From: Septoria linicola
Lineage: Eukaryota; Ascomycota; Dothideomycetes; Mycosphaerellales; Mycosphaerellaceae
DNA: 64,000 bases
Direction: 5' to 3'
Assembly (NCBI GenBank): GCA_024114885.1
Contig: CP099425.1
Span: forward strand, 1,674,001-1,738,000
In this document: piece by piece, positions 23,194 to 36,867 of the stretch
Layout: each line of letters starts with the position of its first letter
How positions within the stretch are numbered: position 1 is the first letter of the stretch
Notes under the pieces: generated by a model
What the model was told of the DNA's origin: nothing
What the model saw: the letters and a program-made list of their open reading frames with translations, nothing else
Database searches by the model: none
Made by a program: the position numbers and the translations under genes

Positions 23194-24109
23194 TAGTAAG
23201 ATTTTAGAAGTAAAGATAAACATAAACATATTAATATACTAAAATATATTAACCTTAACCTTAATCTTTATTCTTCGGCGGTAGACGCGCGTCTAAGATA
23301 GTAGCTAAACTAGCGAAGCTAGTCGCTATAGCCTTACTTACCCTATTAGTAACGGTAAGAGTAATCCGCTCCTCTATCGCCGTAATCTCTAGCTAATTAC
23401 TACTACTATCCCTCTTTACTAGCTCCTTACGCTATAGAGCTATATTAGTATTAAACTAGCGCTTCCGCTCTTTATTACGCCGCTCTTCCGCCGCTATTCT
23501 TCGCTCCTTACGTCTCGTATTCTTCTCTATAACGCGATCCTTATAAGCCGCCTTCTCTTTCGTATAACGATTAGCCTACGCTATTATATTATTAATAAAG
23601 CCCTTATTACGCGTCTTAGATCGCTCCTCTGTATCTATCGCGTACTTACGCTTAGAACTAACCTTTAGAAGATTTAGAGGATTCTAAGAGTCGTTAGTAG
23701 TAGAGATAAAGTTACGAGTATATTTATCGACAGCTTTAGCGTACTTAATAATAGCGGTACTAGTACGCGTCTTATCCTTCTTCTTAATCTCGATACGTAC
23801 GAGCTTCGCGATTAGGTTATCGATATATATATCGAACTAGTTACGATTACGGCTAGTATTAATAATACGCTACTACTACTAATTAATCTATATAGGAATC
23901 TAGCTAATAATAGTAGAGTAGTTCCTACTATTAGAGCTACTAAATACGGTCTGAAATAACGAAGTAATATATAGTCTACGATAGCTTGAGAGCTCCTTTT
24001 ATATTACTTCTATCTACTTCTACTTAGTAATACTATTCTTAAAGGTATTAGAATACTTATCTAAGTACTTTATAGTCGCTATAATAGTCTTTTTAGACTA
24101 GATATACTA

Positions 24110-24114
24110 TACCT
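24110..24114 (+). repeat. Target-site duplication of copia copy 1, left
   Basis: TACCT directly before the 5' LTR. It is repeated at 30414-30418 directly after the 3' LTR. Confidence 0.85.
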
Positions 24115-24392
24115 TGTTAAGAATATATCCTAGATAGTTAGTCTAGATATAGACTTCTAAGCATAGTTCTAGATGCCTAAGGCATCTACCTAAGGCTTAG
24201 TAAGAGGTATATCTTGCTTCTCTCTCTTCTCTTCTTAGATAACTAACTTAATTAACTTTGTATTTAGTTCCTAGTATATTACTACTACACTATATATATA
24301 AGTTAGTTCAAGATTAATCCCCTATTCTTCTTTACTACGCTATACCCTCCTTAACATTATATAGTATCTACAAACGCCCTCTACTTTTAACA
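24115..24392 (+). repeat. 5' LTR of copia copy 1
   Basis: 278 bases, begins TGTTAAG and ends TTTTAACA. By eye it differs from the 3' LTR only by about a dozen transitions and no indel. It shares with that LTR the copy-specific bases ctta near 24,262. Confidence 0.9.
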
Positions 24393-24410
24393 GGTTATAA
24401 GCCCGGGTTT
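24391..24410 (+). other. Primer-binding site, copia copy 1
   Basis: Immediately inside the LTR, GGTTATAAGCCCGGG is complementary to the anticodon-stem region of initiator tRNA-Met rather than to a tRNA 3' end, apart from one RIP-type change in the anticodon triplet. Drosophila copia uses the same half-tRNA priming. The match is from memory of the tRNA sequence. Confidence 0.6.
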
Positions 24411-27400
24411 ATATACTGAATAGGAGCAACCTATGTTAGTATAGGTTACTTATATCCCTTATAGTTTATAGAAAACATTTAGGGCCTAGAAGTTTCCCTA
24501 ACTATATTACTAACGAAGCTAGTTTGCACCTAGTAGTATATAAGTTAGTAAAGATCTCTATAAGACAGTAGTATGTTTCTACTTTGTTAATACCTGCCTA
24601 GTTCTCTACTATTGCACCTAGCATTACTAGAGTTAGAAGAGGCTACTTAGCCTTCCTACTACCTAGTAATAGAAACTCTACTAAGAGAGAAAGATCTAAG
24701 TCTTAGTAATTTCCTAAATACGAGGAATCCCTATCCCTTAGAGCTAGTCTCCCTACTATAAGAAATTACCCTTCTCTAGAATCCTTAGCTAGTCTAAAGC
24801 ATTCTACTAATTATTTATTCTATTTACCTATTTCTATAATAGACTAAGAGGATAAGAAGAGCTAAAGGATTCTAATCCTAGATAGAACTAACTAGAAGAG
24901 ATAGTTCAAGCTACAGATAGACAAGCTAGAAGGAAAGGACTAGTTCTAGGCAATTAGCTAACTAATTGTTAGAGGGAACCTATATATAGTTTAGTAGGAC
25001 ACTAGTCTTCAGATATATGTTACTTAGAATTAATATTTCTTAAAAGACAATATAGTATATAGGTTTAGTATTAGATATAGTATTAGTAAAGATAATAAGA
25101 TAGAGCTGGAGATATAGTATATTACTATACTAGTAGCTAAGATATAGGTGATTCTCTAGAACAAGTATAATAGAGTCCTAAAGTCCTATACTATAGGTCT
25201 AATTAAGTAGTTTGTTATATTTAGGATATTACCTAATAAGACAATTAGGGAAGTATAGAGACACCTTAGAGGCCTAGGCAAGAGGATTACTAAGATTAAT
25301 CCTTAGGAAGCCTACTACTAGAGCTAAGAGAAAAGGCTAAAATATCTCCTATAGTCCCTACCTATATTATACTAAGTAGCTAAGGATACTATTATAACCT
25401 AACTATCCTTAGATATAGACACTGTTCTCCTTCTACTTAAGTCCTAAGAGGTAAGAGACAATCTAGATAAGATAGACATAGGTCTAGCTATATTCTATTC
25501 TAGGCAGCCCTACTAAGGAAAGTCCCTACTAATATACTAGCTCTATAAGAAAGGGAAGCACTAGTTAAAGGATTGTCCTAACCTCCCTACTACTAAGAAA
25601 CTGTCCTAGTAGAGAAATAGTACTAAGAACTAGAAGGACCCTTAGGGATTATTCCTTAGAGGGAGGGTTAGAAGATCCCTTTTACTAAGAAATACTAGAT
25701 ATATTAAGAAAGCTGTCTACAAGTCATTATTATATAATAAGCTAAAGAAGGTTGTCTAGAAAATAGGCAAGTAGCTTCAAAGGATAGAAAAGTCTAGAAA
25801 GCTTCTAAAGAAAGGATTTTTAGCCTAGGAGTCTAGTTCTAGTTCTGATTCTAGAACTTACTCTAGTTCTAGAAGTAATAATAATTCCCTATTAGAAGAT
25901 AATAACTAAGATAAGTTGGCCTATTCTACAATTAAGGCTAAAGGCAAGTTATTACCCTAAGAATAGCTCTTAGATTCCTATACCTTATCCTATATAACTA
26001 ACTAACTGTCCTTCTTCAGATTAGTAAAGCTACTAAGGAAGAAAGTATAGATCAAGGTAGGAGGAGGATACCTCTATATAACCTACTCTAGACTAGTATA
26101 GATAAAGAGAATCTTAGGAGGAGAAGTTCTACTTAATAGGGTACTATTTGTTCCTAATCTTAGAGTAAATCTTATATTATAGGATTAGTTTAGTAAGCAA
26201 TTTAGAGTCTAGAAGCCTGATTTCACTCTTACCTCCCTAGATAGCTAAACAGTTATAAAGACTAAGCTAGTTAGAGGTGTTCTATTTGTTAGTAAGATAT
26301 TACCTCTTCTATAGGAAAAGTTATATTACTTACTATATAATCCTATAGAGGTTAATAATGCCTATACTACCCTATTAGAGAAGGATCTAAAACAGTAGGA
26401 GCTATAGTATAGAAGATTTATATACTTTAGAAGAGGGTTACTCTCAAACCTTTATAAAGTTACTAACCTAAAGGAAAGAATTCTAATTCCTAACTAGGAA
26501 GAGTATAAGTATAGGATCTATATAATAGGTAAGATAAAGAAACACCTAGGCAAGTCTATTAAGAGAAGACCTAAAAGATTAGCCCTTGTATTAGTAGATA
26601 TCTATAGACTATTACTATTATTAGTAAAAGGTTTTATATAGTAGCTTGAGATTATTAATAACTTCTTAAGAAAGAAATAGGCATTTCTACTCAAGGCTAG
26701 ATCAGATATACTAACTACTCTTTAGAACTAGAGGATTAAGGTAGAAAGGCAGTTAGTAGTACTCCTTAAGTCTATAAGGGCTAACAATGCTAGAGAGATT
26801 ACTACTTTAATTAAATAGTAGGAGAAGGACTTTAGAATTACCCTTAAGCTAACTAAGGCCTATAATTCACTCTAGAATAGAGTAGTTAAGAGGTCTATCT
26901 AAATATTAGAGGCCTCTATTAGAGCAATACTTAAAGAAAGTAAGATACCTATTAAGTTTTAGCTAGAAGCCCTTAAAGCATAGGTATATATAAGGAACAA
27001 GCTTCTAAATAGACCTAATATTAAGGGATTCAAGCTCTTACCTAATAAAGCTTTTAATAGGATCAAACTAATAGTCTCCTACCTTAAGGTATAGAGATAT
27101 AGAGCTATAGTATATATAGATACAAGAGTATAGCCTTAGTAGGTAAGGAGTAATAAACTAATAAACAGAGGAAAGGATACTATGTTTATTAGATACTATA
27201 ATAATATAGTAAAGGTATAGAAGTTCTAGGAGCCAGATATAAAGGCTATTAAGTAGTATACTAATATAATCTTCTTTAAAGATAAGCTAGGTAGAGAATT
27301 AGACTTGAATATTAAGATCAAGAATCTCTCTAGTTTAGCTCTAGAAAGAAGACCTATTAGAAGGCTAAGAACTATTAGCTAGCCTACTCTATAAGCTAGT

Positions 27401-30135
27401 AGGAGTACCCTAGGTGCTCCTAGTCTAGGCTAGTAGAAGCCTCCTCTCCCTTAGCTATTAGTATAGGTTTAGGAAGGAAAGAAACTCTTTATATAACTTC
27501 CACCTCTACTAGAAGATATAGGAGAGTATAGAAAATTCCTAGACTAAGGGAAAGTTAAGAAAGAATCTAAGAATTCTGCCTAAGAAACTATAGAGGTAGA
27601 TTAGGAGTAGACAGCTCTAAGGCAAACCCTTAGAAAGAGGAAAGTATCCTAAGAACTTAATAGATTTAACTAGAAGCTGAAGCTAATTAGGCTTAAGCTA
27701 GATTAGAATAGTTAGCTAGACAAGGAAATGCTCCTAGAGTATTAGGCTTTCTTCTTAGCTATAAGCTCTATTAACCTAGGTATCCTATAGGACCTAGAAT
27801 TCTTAGAGGAAGTTAAAGAGATTACATTCTTAGCTACTAAAGAAGTAGGAATATATAAATAGGAGGTTCTAATCTTAAGGAACTATAAGGAAGTAGTAAG
27901 TAATCCTAAGTAGGGTTATCTCTAGTAAGAAGCTATTTAGAAGGAGCTAGATACACTTATAAGTAATAATACCTAGACTGTAGTAGTCCTACTAAAAGGG
28001 GCTAACCTAGTTACCTTAAGATAGGTCTTTAATATTAAGAGAAAGCTTAGTAGAGCTATTAAAAAGTTCAAGGCAAGACTAGTTATAAGAGGGTTCTCCT
28101 AAAAGTATAGAGTAGACTATATAGAAACTTTTGCCCCTATAGTTAGGTAGGATACTCTAAGAGGATTCATAGCTATAGTCTATAAGAAGGACCTAGTTCT
28201 ATACTAAGTAGATATAAATAATGTATTTATAGAGAGCACCCTATATAAGGACATCTATATAATCCTACTACTAGGTGTTAACCTACTAACTAGTATAGTC
28301 TTATAAGTTCTAAGGAGTCTCTATAGGCTAAAGCAAGCTATAAGAGACTAGAATCAGCTATATATGTCAAAGCTAAAAGGAATAGGATTTAGACAATTAG
28401 AAGTGGACCTATGTCTTCTAATCTATAAGAAAAGGAAAGACCTAATAATCCTGATCTATATTAATAATATACCTATTACTATAGAGAGACTAGAAGATGT
28501 CCTCTAGTTTAAAGACCAACTTAGTAAGGTCTTTAAGATTAAAGATCTTGGAGAACTAGACAAGATTCTTAGAATAAGACTAATAAGAAATAGATAGTAA
28601 GGCTAGCTGAAACTTGACTAGAAGTACTATATCTAAGAGAACCTAGCTAAGATAGGAATAGGTTAAGAGACTATATTACTAACTCTTTTACTAATAGACA
28701 GCTATGAAAGTCTAAAGCCTACTAGACCAAATAATAAAAGGTGTAATAAATAGGAGTACTAATCCATTATTAGAACATAGATATAGCTTGTAACTGTTAC
28801 AAGACTAGACATTTCATTTACCCTTAGAAGATTAAGCTCCTATATTAGTAATCTAATAGTAGGACATATAAAGGCTCTAAAGAAGCTAACTAGATACCTA
28901 AGATTAAACCTAGACCTTAGTCTAAGATACTTAAGGAATAGTTAAGGCTACCTTACTAGATATATAGACTCTAACTATATAATAGACAAGACTAATAGAG
29001 TCTCAATCCTTAGATATGTCTTCTTCCTTTATAGTATACTAATCTCCTAGATAAGTAAGAAGTAGAAATCTATAGCTATATCTATAATAGAAGCTAAATA
29101 TATAGCTATAGGAGCATGTATAAAACAGTTATAGTTCCTTAGTGCTCTTTTAAGAGAGCTTAGATACCTAGAGTTAGTAGGAGAATATTCTTACTAACTA
29201 AGGATCCTTAGTAACTAGGAAACTGTTACTAGAATTAGGCTAATTTAGCTAAAAGGTAATAACTAAGCTACCCTTACTCTAGTTAAGGACTTACATGTTT
29301 ATAACAAGTCTAAACATATTAATATCTTATATAATACTATAAGAAAGCTCTAGTAGAATAGACTTATCTCTATAGAATATATGAATATAAAAGAGATAGT
29401 AGTAGATAGTCTTACTAAGCTAAAGAATAGACTACAGTTTCAGGAGTTTATAAGGCAGCTCTGCCTTATATAAGAGATATATAAAAGATAACTTCAAGCC
29501 TTAGAGCTAAACTAAGAGGAGTCTAAAAGAAAGATTTTAGTTACTTAACTCCTCCTTAGTTAGACTTTATAAAGTCCTAAATGCCCTTACTAATGTCAGA
29601 CCTGTTACTAACTATAATATTACTATATAGCACCTAGCTAAACTAGACACCCCCTAAGGCTAAGTACTAGTTAATATTAAAGACCTCCTCTATAGTAGCT
29701 ATTATCTCCTCTACTAGTATATAGTTACTCTACTCTCTAGCTTAATACAAGATCCCTATAGCTAAGAATAGTATACCCTAAAGACTATTAGGGAACTAAG
29801 AAGCTGTATAGAATATAACTAAGTAAGGGACTAGGCTATAAGGAATCTAGGGAGCTGTTAGAATTAGCTATAAGAAAGGATAGGGGCAACTTACTAGATA
29901 GTCCATGTCCTAAACAATCTACTCCTATATAAGAGAGGAGGAAGATCTTATAGAAGGCATTTCTTTTACCTTTTTATAGGAGATAGTAGTATAGAAAGTT
30001 TATTAGATTAACAGTTAGTACTGTCTAGTTATTAGTCTGAAAAGTAAGTACTTGATAACTAATCAAGATTAGAACTAGCATTTAAGTACTATAGATAATC
30101 TATTGAAAGATCTGACTATATAGTATAAGTAGGAG

Positions 30136-30413
30136 TATTAAGAATACATCCTAGATAGTTAGTCTAGATATAGACTTCTAAGCATAGTTCTAGATACCTA
30201 AGGCATCTACCTAAGGCTTAGTAAGAGGTATATCTTGCTTCTCTCTCTTCTCTTCTTAGATAACTAACTTAATCAACTTTGTATTTAGTTCCTAGTATAT
30301 TACTACTATACTGTATATATAAGTTAGTTTAAGATTGATCCCCTATTCTTCTTTACTACACTATACCCTCCTTAATATTATATAGTATCTATAAACGCTC
30401 TCTACTTTTAACA
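30136..30413 (+). repeat. 3' LTR of copia copy 1
   Basis: 278 bases, begins TATTAAG (TG to TA change of the terminal TGTTAAG) and ends TTTTAACA. It is followed by the TACCT duplication. Confidence 0.9.
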
Positions 30414-30846
30414 TACCTTCTTCTTCTTCTAGACTCTATTACGATTACGTTCGGTCTACGTATCGATCTTAACCTCTATATTATTTCTCTCGTCCTAGTC
30501 TACTTAATTATATCTATTTAGAAAACTAGCTAGATCCCGCTTATACTCCTTCTTTATAGCCTCTTATATAGTATAGATATTCGGCTCTAGTAGGATCCTA
30601 GCGGTAGCTAGTATATTCTAAGGCTATATCGGACCTTAGACCGGTTTAGTTATAGTAGGAGCCGTAGCGATTACTCGACTACGACTAACTATTCTCTCTC
30701 TTATTAGCGGTTTAGGCGTAAGCGTATTATCGGATCGCGGATCTATAGAGGTAGCTAGTTAAGTAGGCTAGGCAACGAATAGCGCGCTTACTAGCGGTAG
30801 TATAAGCTAAATCGATAGTAATAGCTCTTAAGCTAATACTACTATA
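30414..30846. repeat. Fragment of the older repeat between the two copia copies
   Basis: 433 bases of heavily RIP-mutated sequence. The target duplications show it is continuous with sequence left of 24,114 and right of 37,146, so both copia elements inserted into one older repeat. Confidence 0.8.
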
Positions 30847-31124
30847 TATTAAGAATGTATCCTAGATAGTTAGTCTAGATATAGACTTCTGAGCATGGTT
30901 CTAGATGCCTAAGGCATCTACCTAAGGCTTAGTAAGAGGTATATCTTACTTCTCTTTCTTCTCTTCTTAGATAACTAACAAAATCAACTTTATATTTAGT
31001 TCCTAGCATATTACTACTATATTATATATATAAGTTAGTTCAAGATTGATCCTCTATTCTTCTTTACTACGCTATACCCTCCTTAATATTATATAGTATC
31101 TACAAACGCCCTCTACTTTTAATA
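30847..31124 (+). repeat. 5' LTR of copia copy 2
   Basis: 278 bases, begins TATTAAG and ends TTTTAATA (both ends mutated by RIP-type transitions). It carries the copy-2-specific caaa instead of ctta, as does its partner LTR. Confidence 0.9.
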
Positions 31125-31142
31125 GGTTATAAGCCCGGGTTT
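31123..31142 (+). other. Primer-binding site, copia copy 2
   Basis: Same GGTTATAAGCCCGGG string directly after the LTR as in copy 1. Confidence 0.6.
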
Positions 31143-34100
31143 GTATACTAAATAGGAGTAACCTATATTAGTATAGGTTACTTGTATCCCTTACAGTTTA
31201 TAGAAAACATTTAGGGCCTAGAAGTTTCCCTAACTATATTACTAACGAAGCTAGTTTGCACCTAGTAGTATATAAGTTAGTAAAGATCTCTATAAGATAG
31301 TAGTATGTTTCTACTTTGTTAATACCTACCTAGTTCTCTACTATTACACCTAGTATTACTAGAGTTAGAAGAGGCCACTTAGCCTTCCTACTACCTAGTA
31401 ACAGAAACTCTACTAAGAGAGAAAGATCTAAGTCTTAGTAATTTCCTAAATACGAGGAATCCCTGTCCTCTAGAGCTAGTCTCCCTACTACAAGAAATTA
31501 CTCTTCTCTAGAATCCTTAGCTAGTCTAAAGTATTCTACTAATTATTCATTCTATTCACCTATTTCTATAATAGACTAAGAGGACAAGAAGAGCTAAAGG
31601 ATTCTAATCCTAGATAGAACTAACTAGAAGAGATAGTTTAAGCTATAGACAGATAAGCTAGAAGGAAAGGACTAGTTCTAGGCAATTAGCTAACTAATTA
31701 TTAGAGGGAACCTATATATAGTTTAGTAGGACACTAGTCTTTAGATATATATTACTTAGAATTAACACTTCTTAAAAGACAATATAGTATATAGGTTTAG
31801 TATTAGATACAGTATTAGTAAAGATAATAAGATAGAGCTAGAGACATAGTATGTTACTATACTAGTAGCTAAGATATAGGTGATTCTCTAGAACAAGTAT
31901 AATAGAGTCCTAAAGTCCTATACTATAAGTCTAATTAAGCAGTTTATTATATTTAGGATATTACCTAATAAGATAATTAGGGAAGTATAGAGACACCTTA
32001 GAGGCCTAGGTAAGAGGATTACTAAGATTGATCCTTAGGAAGCCTACTACTAGAGCTAAGAGAAAAGGCTAAAACATCTCCTATAGTCCCTACCTATATT
32101 ATACTAAGTAGCTAAGGATGCTATTATAACCTAACTATCCTTAGATATAGACACTATTCTCCTTCTACTTAAGTCCTAAGAGGTAAGAGACAATCTAGAC
32201 AAGATAGACATAGGTCTAGCTATATTCTATTCTAGGCAGCCTTACTAAGGAAAGTCCCTATTAATATACTAGCTCTATAAGAAAGGGAAGCACTAGTTGA
32301 AGGATTGTCTTAACCTCTCTACTACTAAGAAACTATCCTAGTAGAGAAATAGTATTAAGAACTAGAAGGACCCTTAGGGATTATTCCTTAGAGGGAGGGT
32401 TAGAAGATCTCTTTTACTAAGGAATACTAGACATATTAAGAAAGCTGTCTATAAGTCATTATTATATAATAAGCTAAAGAAGGTTGTCTAGAAAATAGGT
32501 AAGTAGCTTTAAAGGATAGAAAAGTCTAGAAAGCTTTTAAAGAAAGGATTTTCAGCTTAGGAGTCTAGTTCTAGTTCTAATTCTAGAACTCACTCTAGTT
32601 CTAGAAGTAATAATAATTCCCTATTAGAAGATAATAACTAAGATAAGTTAGCCTATTCTATAATTAAGGCTAAAGGCAAGTTATTACCCTAAGAATAGCT
32701 CTTAGATTCCTATACCTTATCCTATATAACTAACTAACTATCCTTCTTTAGATTAGTAAAGCTACTAAGGAAGAAAGTATAGATTAAGGTAGGAGGAGGA
32801 TACCTCTATATAACCTACTCTAGACTAGTATAGATAAAGGGAATCTTAGGAGGAGAAGTTCTACTTAATAGGGTACTATTTGTTCCTAATCTTAGAGTAA
32901 ATCTTGTATTATAGGATTAGTTTAGTAAGCAATTTAGAGTCTAGAAGCCTAATTTCACTCTTACCTCCCTAGATAGCTAAACAGTTATAAAGACTAAGCT
33001 AGTTAGAGGTATTCTATTTATTAGTAAGATATTACCTCTCCTATAGGAAAAGTTATATTACTTACTATATAATCCTATAGAGGTTAATAATGCCTATACT
33101 ACCCTATTAGAGAAGGATCTAAAATAGTAAGAGCTATAGTATAGAAGATTTATACACTTTAGAAGAGGGTTACTCTCAAACCTTTATAAAGTTACTAACC
33201 TAAAGGAAAGAATTCTAATTCCTAACTAGGAAGAGTATAAGTATAGGATCTATATAATAGGCAAGATAAAGAAACACCTAGGCAAGTCTATTAAGAGAAG
33301 ACCTAAAAGATTAGCCCTTGTATTAGTGGATATCTATAGACTATTACTATTATTAGTAAAAGGTTTTATATAGTAGCTTAAGATTATTAATAACTTCTTA
33401 AGAAAGAAATAGGTATTTCTACTTAAGGCCAGATCAGATATACTAACTACTCTTCAGAACTAGAGGATTAAGGTAGAAAGGTAGTTAGTAGCACTCCTTA
33501 AGTCTATAAGGGCTAACAATGCTAGAGAGATTACTACTTTAATTAAATAGTAGGAGAAGGACTTTAGAATTACCCTTAAGCTAACTAAGGCCTATAATTC
33601 ACTCTAGAATAGAGTAGTTAAGAGGTCTATCCAAATATTAGAGGCCTCTATTAGAGTAATACTTAAAGAAAGCAAGATACCTATTAAGTTTTAGCTAGAA
33701 GCTCTTAAAGTATAGGTATATATAAGGAATAAGCTTCTAAATAGACCTAATATTAAGGGATTCAAGCTCTTACCTAATAAAGCTTTTAATAGGATCAAAC
33801 TAATAGTCTCCTACCTTAAGGTATAGGGATATAGAGCTATAGTATATATAGATATAAGAGTATAGCCTTAGTAGGTAAGGAGTAATAAACTAATAAACAG
33901 AGGAAAGGATACTATATTTATTAGATACTATAACAATATAGCAAAGGTATAGAAGTTCTAGGAGCTAGATATAAAGGCTGTTAAGTAGTATACTAATATA
34001 ATCTTCTTTAAAGATAAGCTAGGTAGAGAATTGGACTTGAATATTAAGATTAAGAATCTCCCTAGTTCAGCTCTAGAAAGAAGACCTATTAGAAGGCTAA

Positions 34101-36867
34101 GAACTATTAGCTAGCCTACTCTATAAGCTAGTAGGAGTACCCTAGGTGCTCCTAGTCTAGGCTAGTAGAAGCCTCCTCCCTCTTAGCTATTAGTATAGGT
34201 TTAGGAAGGAAAGAAACTCTTTATACAACTTCTACCTCTACTAGAAGATATAAGAGAGTATAGAAAATTCCTAGACTAAGGGAAAGTTAAGAAAGAATCT
34301 AAGAATTCTACCTAAGAAACTATAGAGGTAGATTAGGAGTAGACAGCCCTAAGGCAAACCCTTAGAAAGAGGAAAGTATCCTAAGAACTTAATAGATTTA
34401 ACTAGAAGCTAAAGCTAATTAGGCTTGAGCTAGATTAGAATAGTTAGCTAGACAAGGAAATGCTCCTAGAGTATTAGGCTTTCTTCTTAGCTATAAGCTC
34501 TATTAACCTAGGTATCCTATAGGACCTAGAATTCTTAGAGGAAGTTAAAGAGATTATATTCTTAGCTACTAAAGAAGTAGGAATGTACAAATAGGAGGTT
34601 CTAATCCTAAGGAACTATAAGGAAGTAGTAAGTAATCCTAAGTAGGGTTATCTCTAGTAAGAAGCTATTTAGAAGGAGCTAGATACACTTATAAGTAACA
34701 ACACCTAGACTGTAGTAGTCCTACTAAAAGGGGCTAACCTAGTTACCTTAAGATAGGTCTTTAATATTAAGAGAAAGCTTAGTAGAGCTATTAAAAAGTT
34801 CAAGGCAAGACTAGTTATAAGAGGGTTCTCCTAAAAGTATAGAGTAGACTATATAGAGACTTTTGCCTCTATAGTTAGGTAGGATACTCTAAGAGGATTT
34901 ATAGCTATAGTCTATAAGAAGGACCTAGTTCTATACTAAGTAGATATAAACAATGCATTTATAGAGAGCACCCTATATAAGGACATCTATATAATCCTAC
35001 TACTAGGTATTAACCTACTAACTAGTATAGTCTTATAAGTTCTAAGGAGTCTCTATAGGCTAAAGTAAGCTATAAGAGACTAGAATCAGCTATATATGTC
35101 AAAGCTAAAAGGAATAGGATTCAGACAATTAGAAGTGGACCTATGTCTTCTAATCTATAAGAAAAGGAAAGACCTAATAATCCTAATCTATATTAATAAC
35201 ATACCTATTACTATAGAGAGACTAGAAGATGTTCTCTAGTTTAAAGACTAACTTAGTAAGGTCTTTAAGATTAAAGATCTTAGAGAACTAGACAAGATTC
35301 TTAGAATAAGACTAATAAGAAACAGATAGTAAGGCTAGCTAAAACTTGACTAGAAGCACTATATCTAAGGGAACCTAGCTAAGATAAGAATAGGTTAAGA
35401 GACTATATTACTAACTCTTTTACTAATAGACAGCTATGAAAGTCTGAAGCCTACTAGACTAAATAATAAAAGGTGTAACAAATAGGAGTACTAATCTATT
35501 ATTAGAATATAGATATAGCTTGTAACTGTTATAAGACTAGACATTTCATTTGCCCTTAGAAGATTAAGCTCCTATATTAGTAATCTAATAGTAGGATATA
35601 TAAAGGCTCTAAAGAAGCTAACTAGATACCTAAGATCAAACCTAGACCTTAGTCTAAGATACTTAAGGAATAGTTAAGGCTTTCTTACTAGATATATAGA
35701 CTCTAACTATGTAATAGACAAGACTAATAGAGTCTTAATCCTTAGATATGTCTTCTTCCTTTATAGTACACTAATCTCCTAGATAAGTAAGAAGTAGAAA
35801 TCTGTGGCCACATCTATAATAGAAGCTAAATATATAGCTATAAATATATATACAAAATAGTTATAGTTCCTTAGTGCTCTTTTAAGAGAGCTTAGATGCC
35901 TAGAGTTAGTAGGAGAATGTTCTTACTAACTAAGGATCCTTAGTAACTAGGAAACTGTTACTAGAATTAGGCTAATTTAGCTAAAAGGTAATAACTAAGC
36001 TACCCTTACTCTAGTTAAGGACTTATATATTTATAACAAGTCTAAACACATTAATATCTTATATAATGCTATGAGAAAGCTCTAGTAGAACAGACTTATC
36101 TCTATAGAATATATGAATATAAAAGAGATAGTAGTAGATAGTCTTACTAAGCTAAAGAATAGACTACAGTTTCAGGAGTTTATAAGGCAGCTCTACCTTA
36201 TATAAGAGATATATAAAAGATAACTCCAAGCCTTAGAGTTAAACTAAGAGGAGTCTAAAAGAAAGATTTTAGTTACTTAACTCCTCCTTAGTTAGACTTT
36301 ATAAAGTCCTAAATGCTCTTACTAATATTAGACCTGTTACTAACTACAATATTACTATATAGCACCTAGCTAAACTAGACACCCCCTAAGGCTAAGTACT
36401 AGTTAATATTAAAGACCTCCTCTATAGTAGCTATTATCTCCTCTACTAATATATAGTTACTCTACTCCCTAGCTTAATATAAGATCCCTATAGCTAAGAA
36501 TAGTGTACTCTAAAGACTATTAGGGAACTAAGAAGCTGTATAGAATATAACTAAGTAGGGGACTAGGCTATAAGGAATCTAGGGAGCTATTAGAATTAGC
36601 TATAAGAAAGGATAGGGGCAACTTACTAGATAGTCTATGTCCTAAACAATCTACTCCTATATAAGAGAGGAGGAAGATCTTATAGAAGGTATTTCTTTTA
36701 CCTTTTTATAAGAGATAGTAGTATAGAAAGTTTATTAGATTAATAGTTAGTGCTGTCTAGTTATTAGTCTAAAAAGTAAGTACTTAATAACTAATCAAGA
36801 TTAGGACTAGTATTTGAGTACTATAGATAATCTATTAAAAGATCTAACTATATAGTATAAGTAGGAG

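Larger units (their letters stand above)
19800..24114. repeat. Older degenerate repeat, left of copia copy 1
   Basis: Strongly RIP-mutated sequence with stops in all frames, more depleted in CA/TG than the copia copies, so it has probably been through more RIP rounds. The segment around 20.8-21.2 kb still looks faintly coding on the plus strand, and that around 23.3-24.0 kb on the minus strand (a charged, Arg/Glu-rich frame). I could not assign a family. Confidence 0.7.
24115..30413 (+). mobile_element. Ty1/copia LTR retrotransposon, copy 1, RIP-inactivated
   Basis: Complete 6,299-bp element with two 278-bp LTRs and a TACCT target duplication. Domain traces appear in the copia order gag, protease, integrase, reverse transcriptase, RNase H: a zinc-knuckle remnant near 25,550-25,590; a VPNLRVNL block before integrase near 26,150; integrase C-terminal traces near 27,060-27,120; the reverse transcriptase block VDYIETFAPIVR at about 28,116-28,150; the catalytic box near 28,455-28,475; and an RNase H block (ISKK..KS, IIEAKYIA) near 29,055-29,110. 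TAG and TAA codons stand where Gln and Trp are expected, as RIP produces. It cannot encode functional proteins. Confidence 0.92.
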
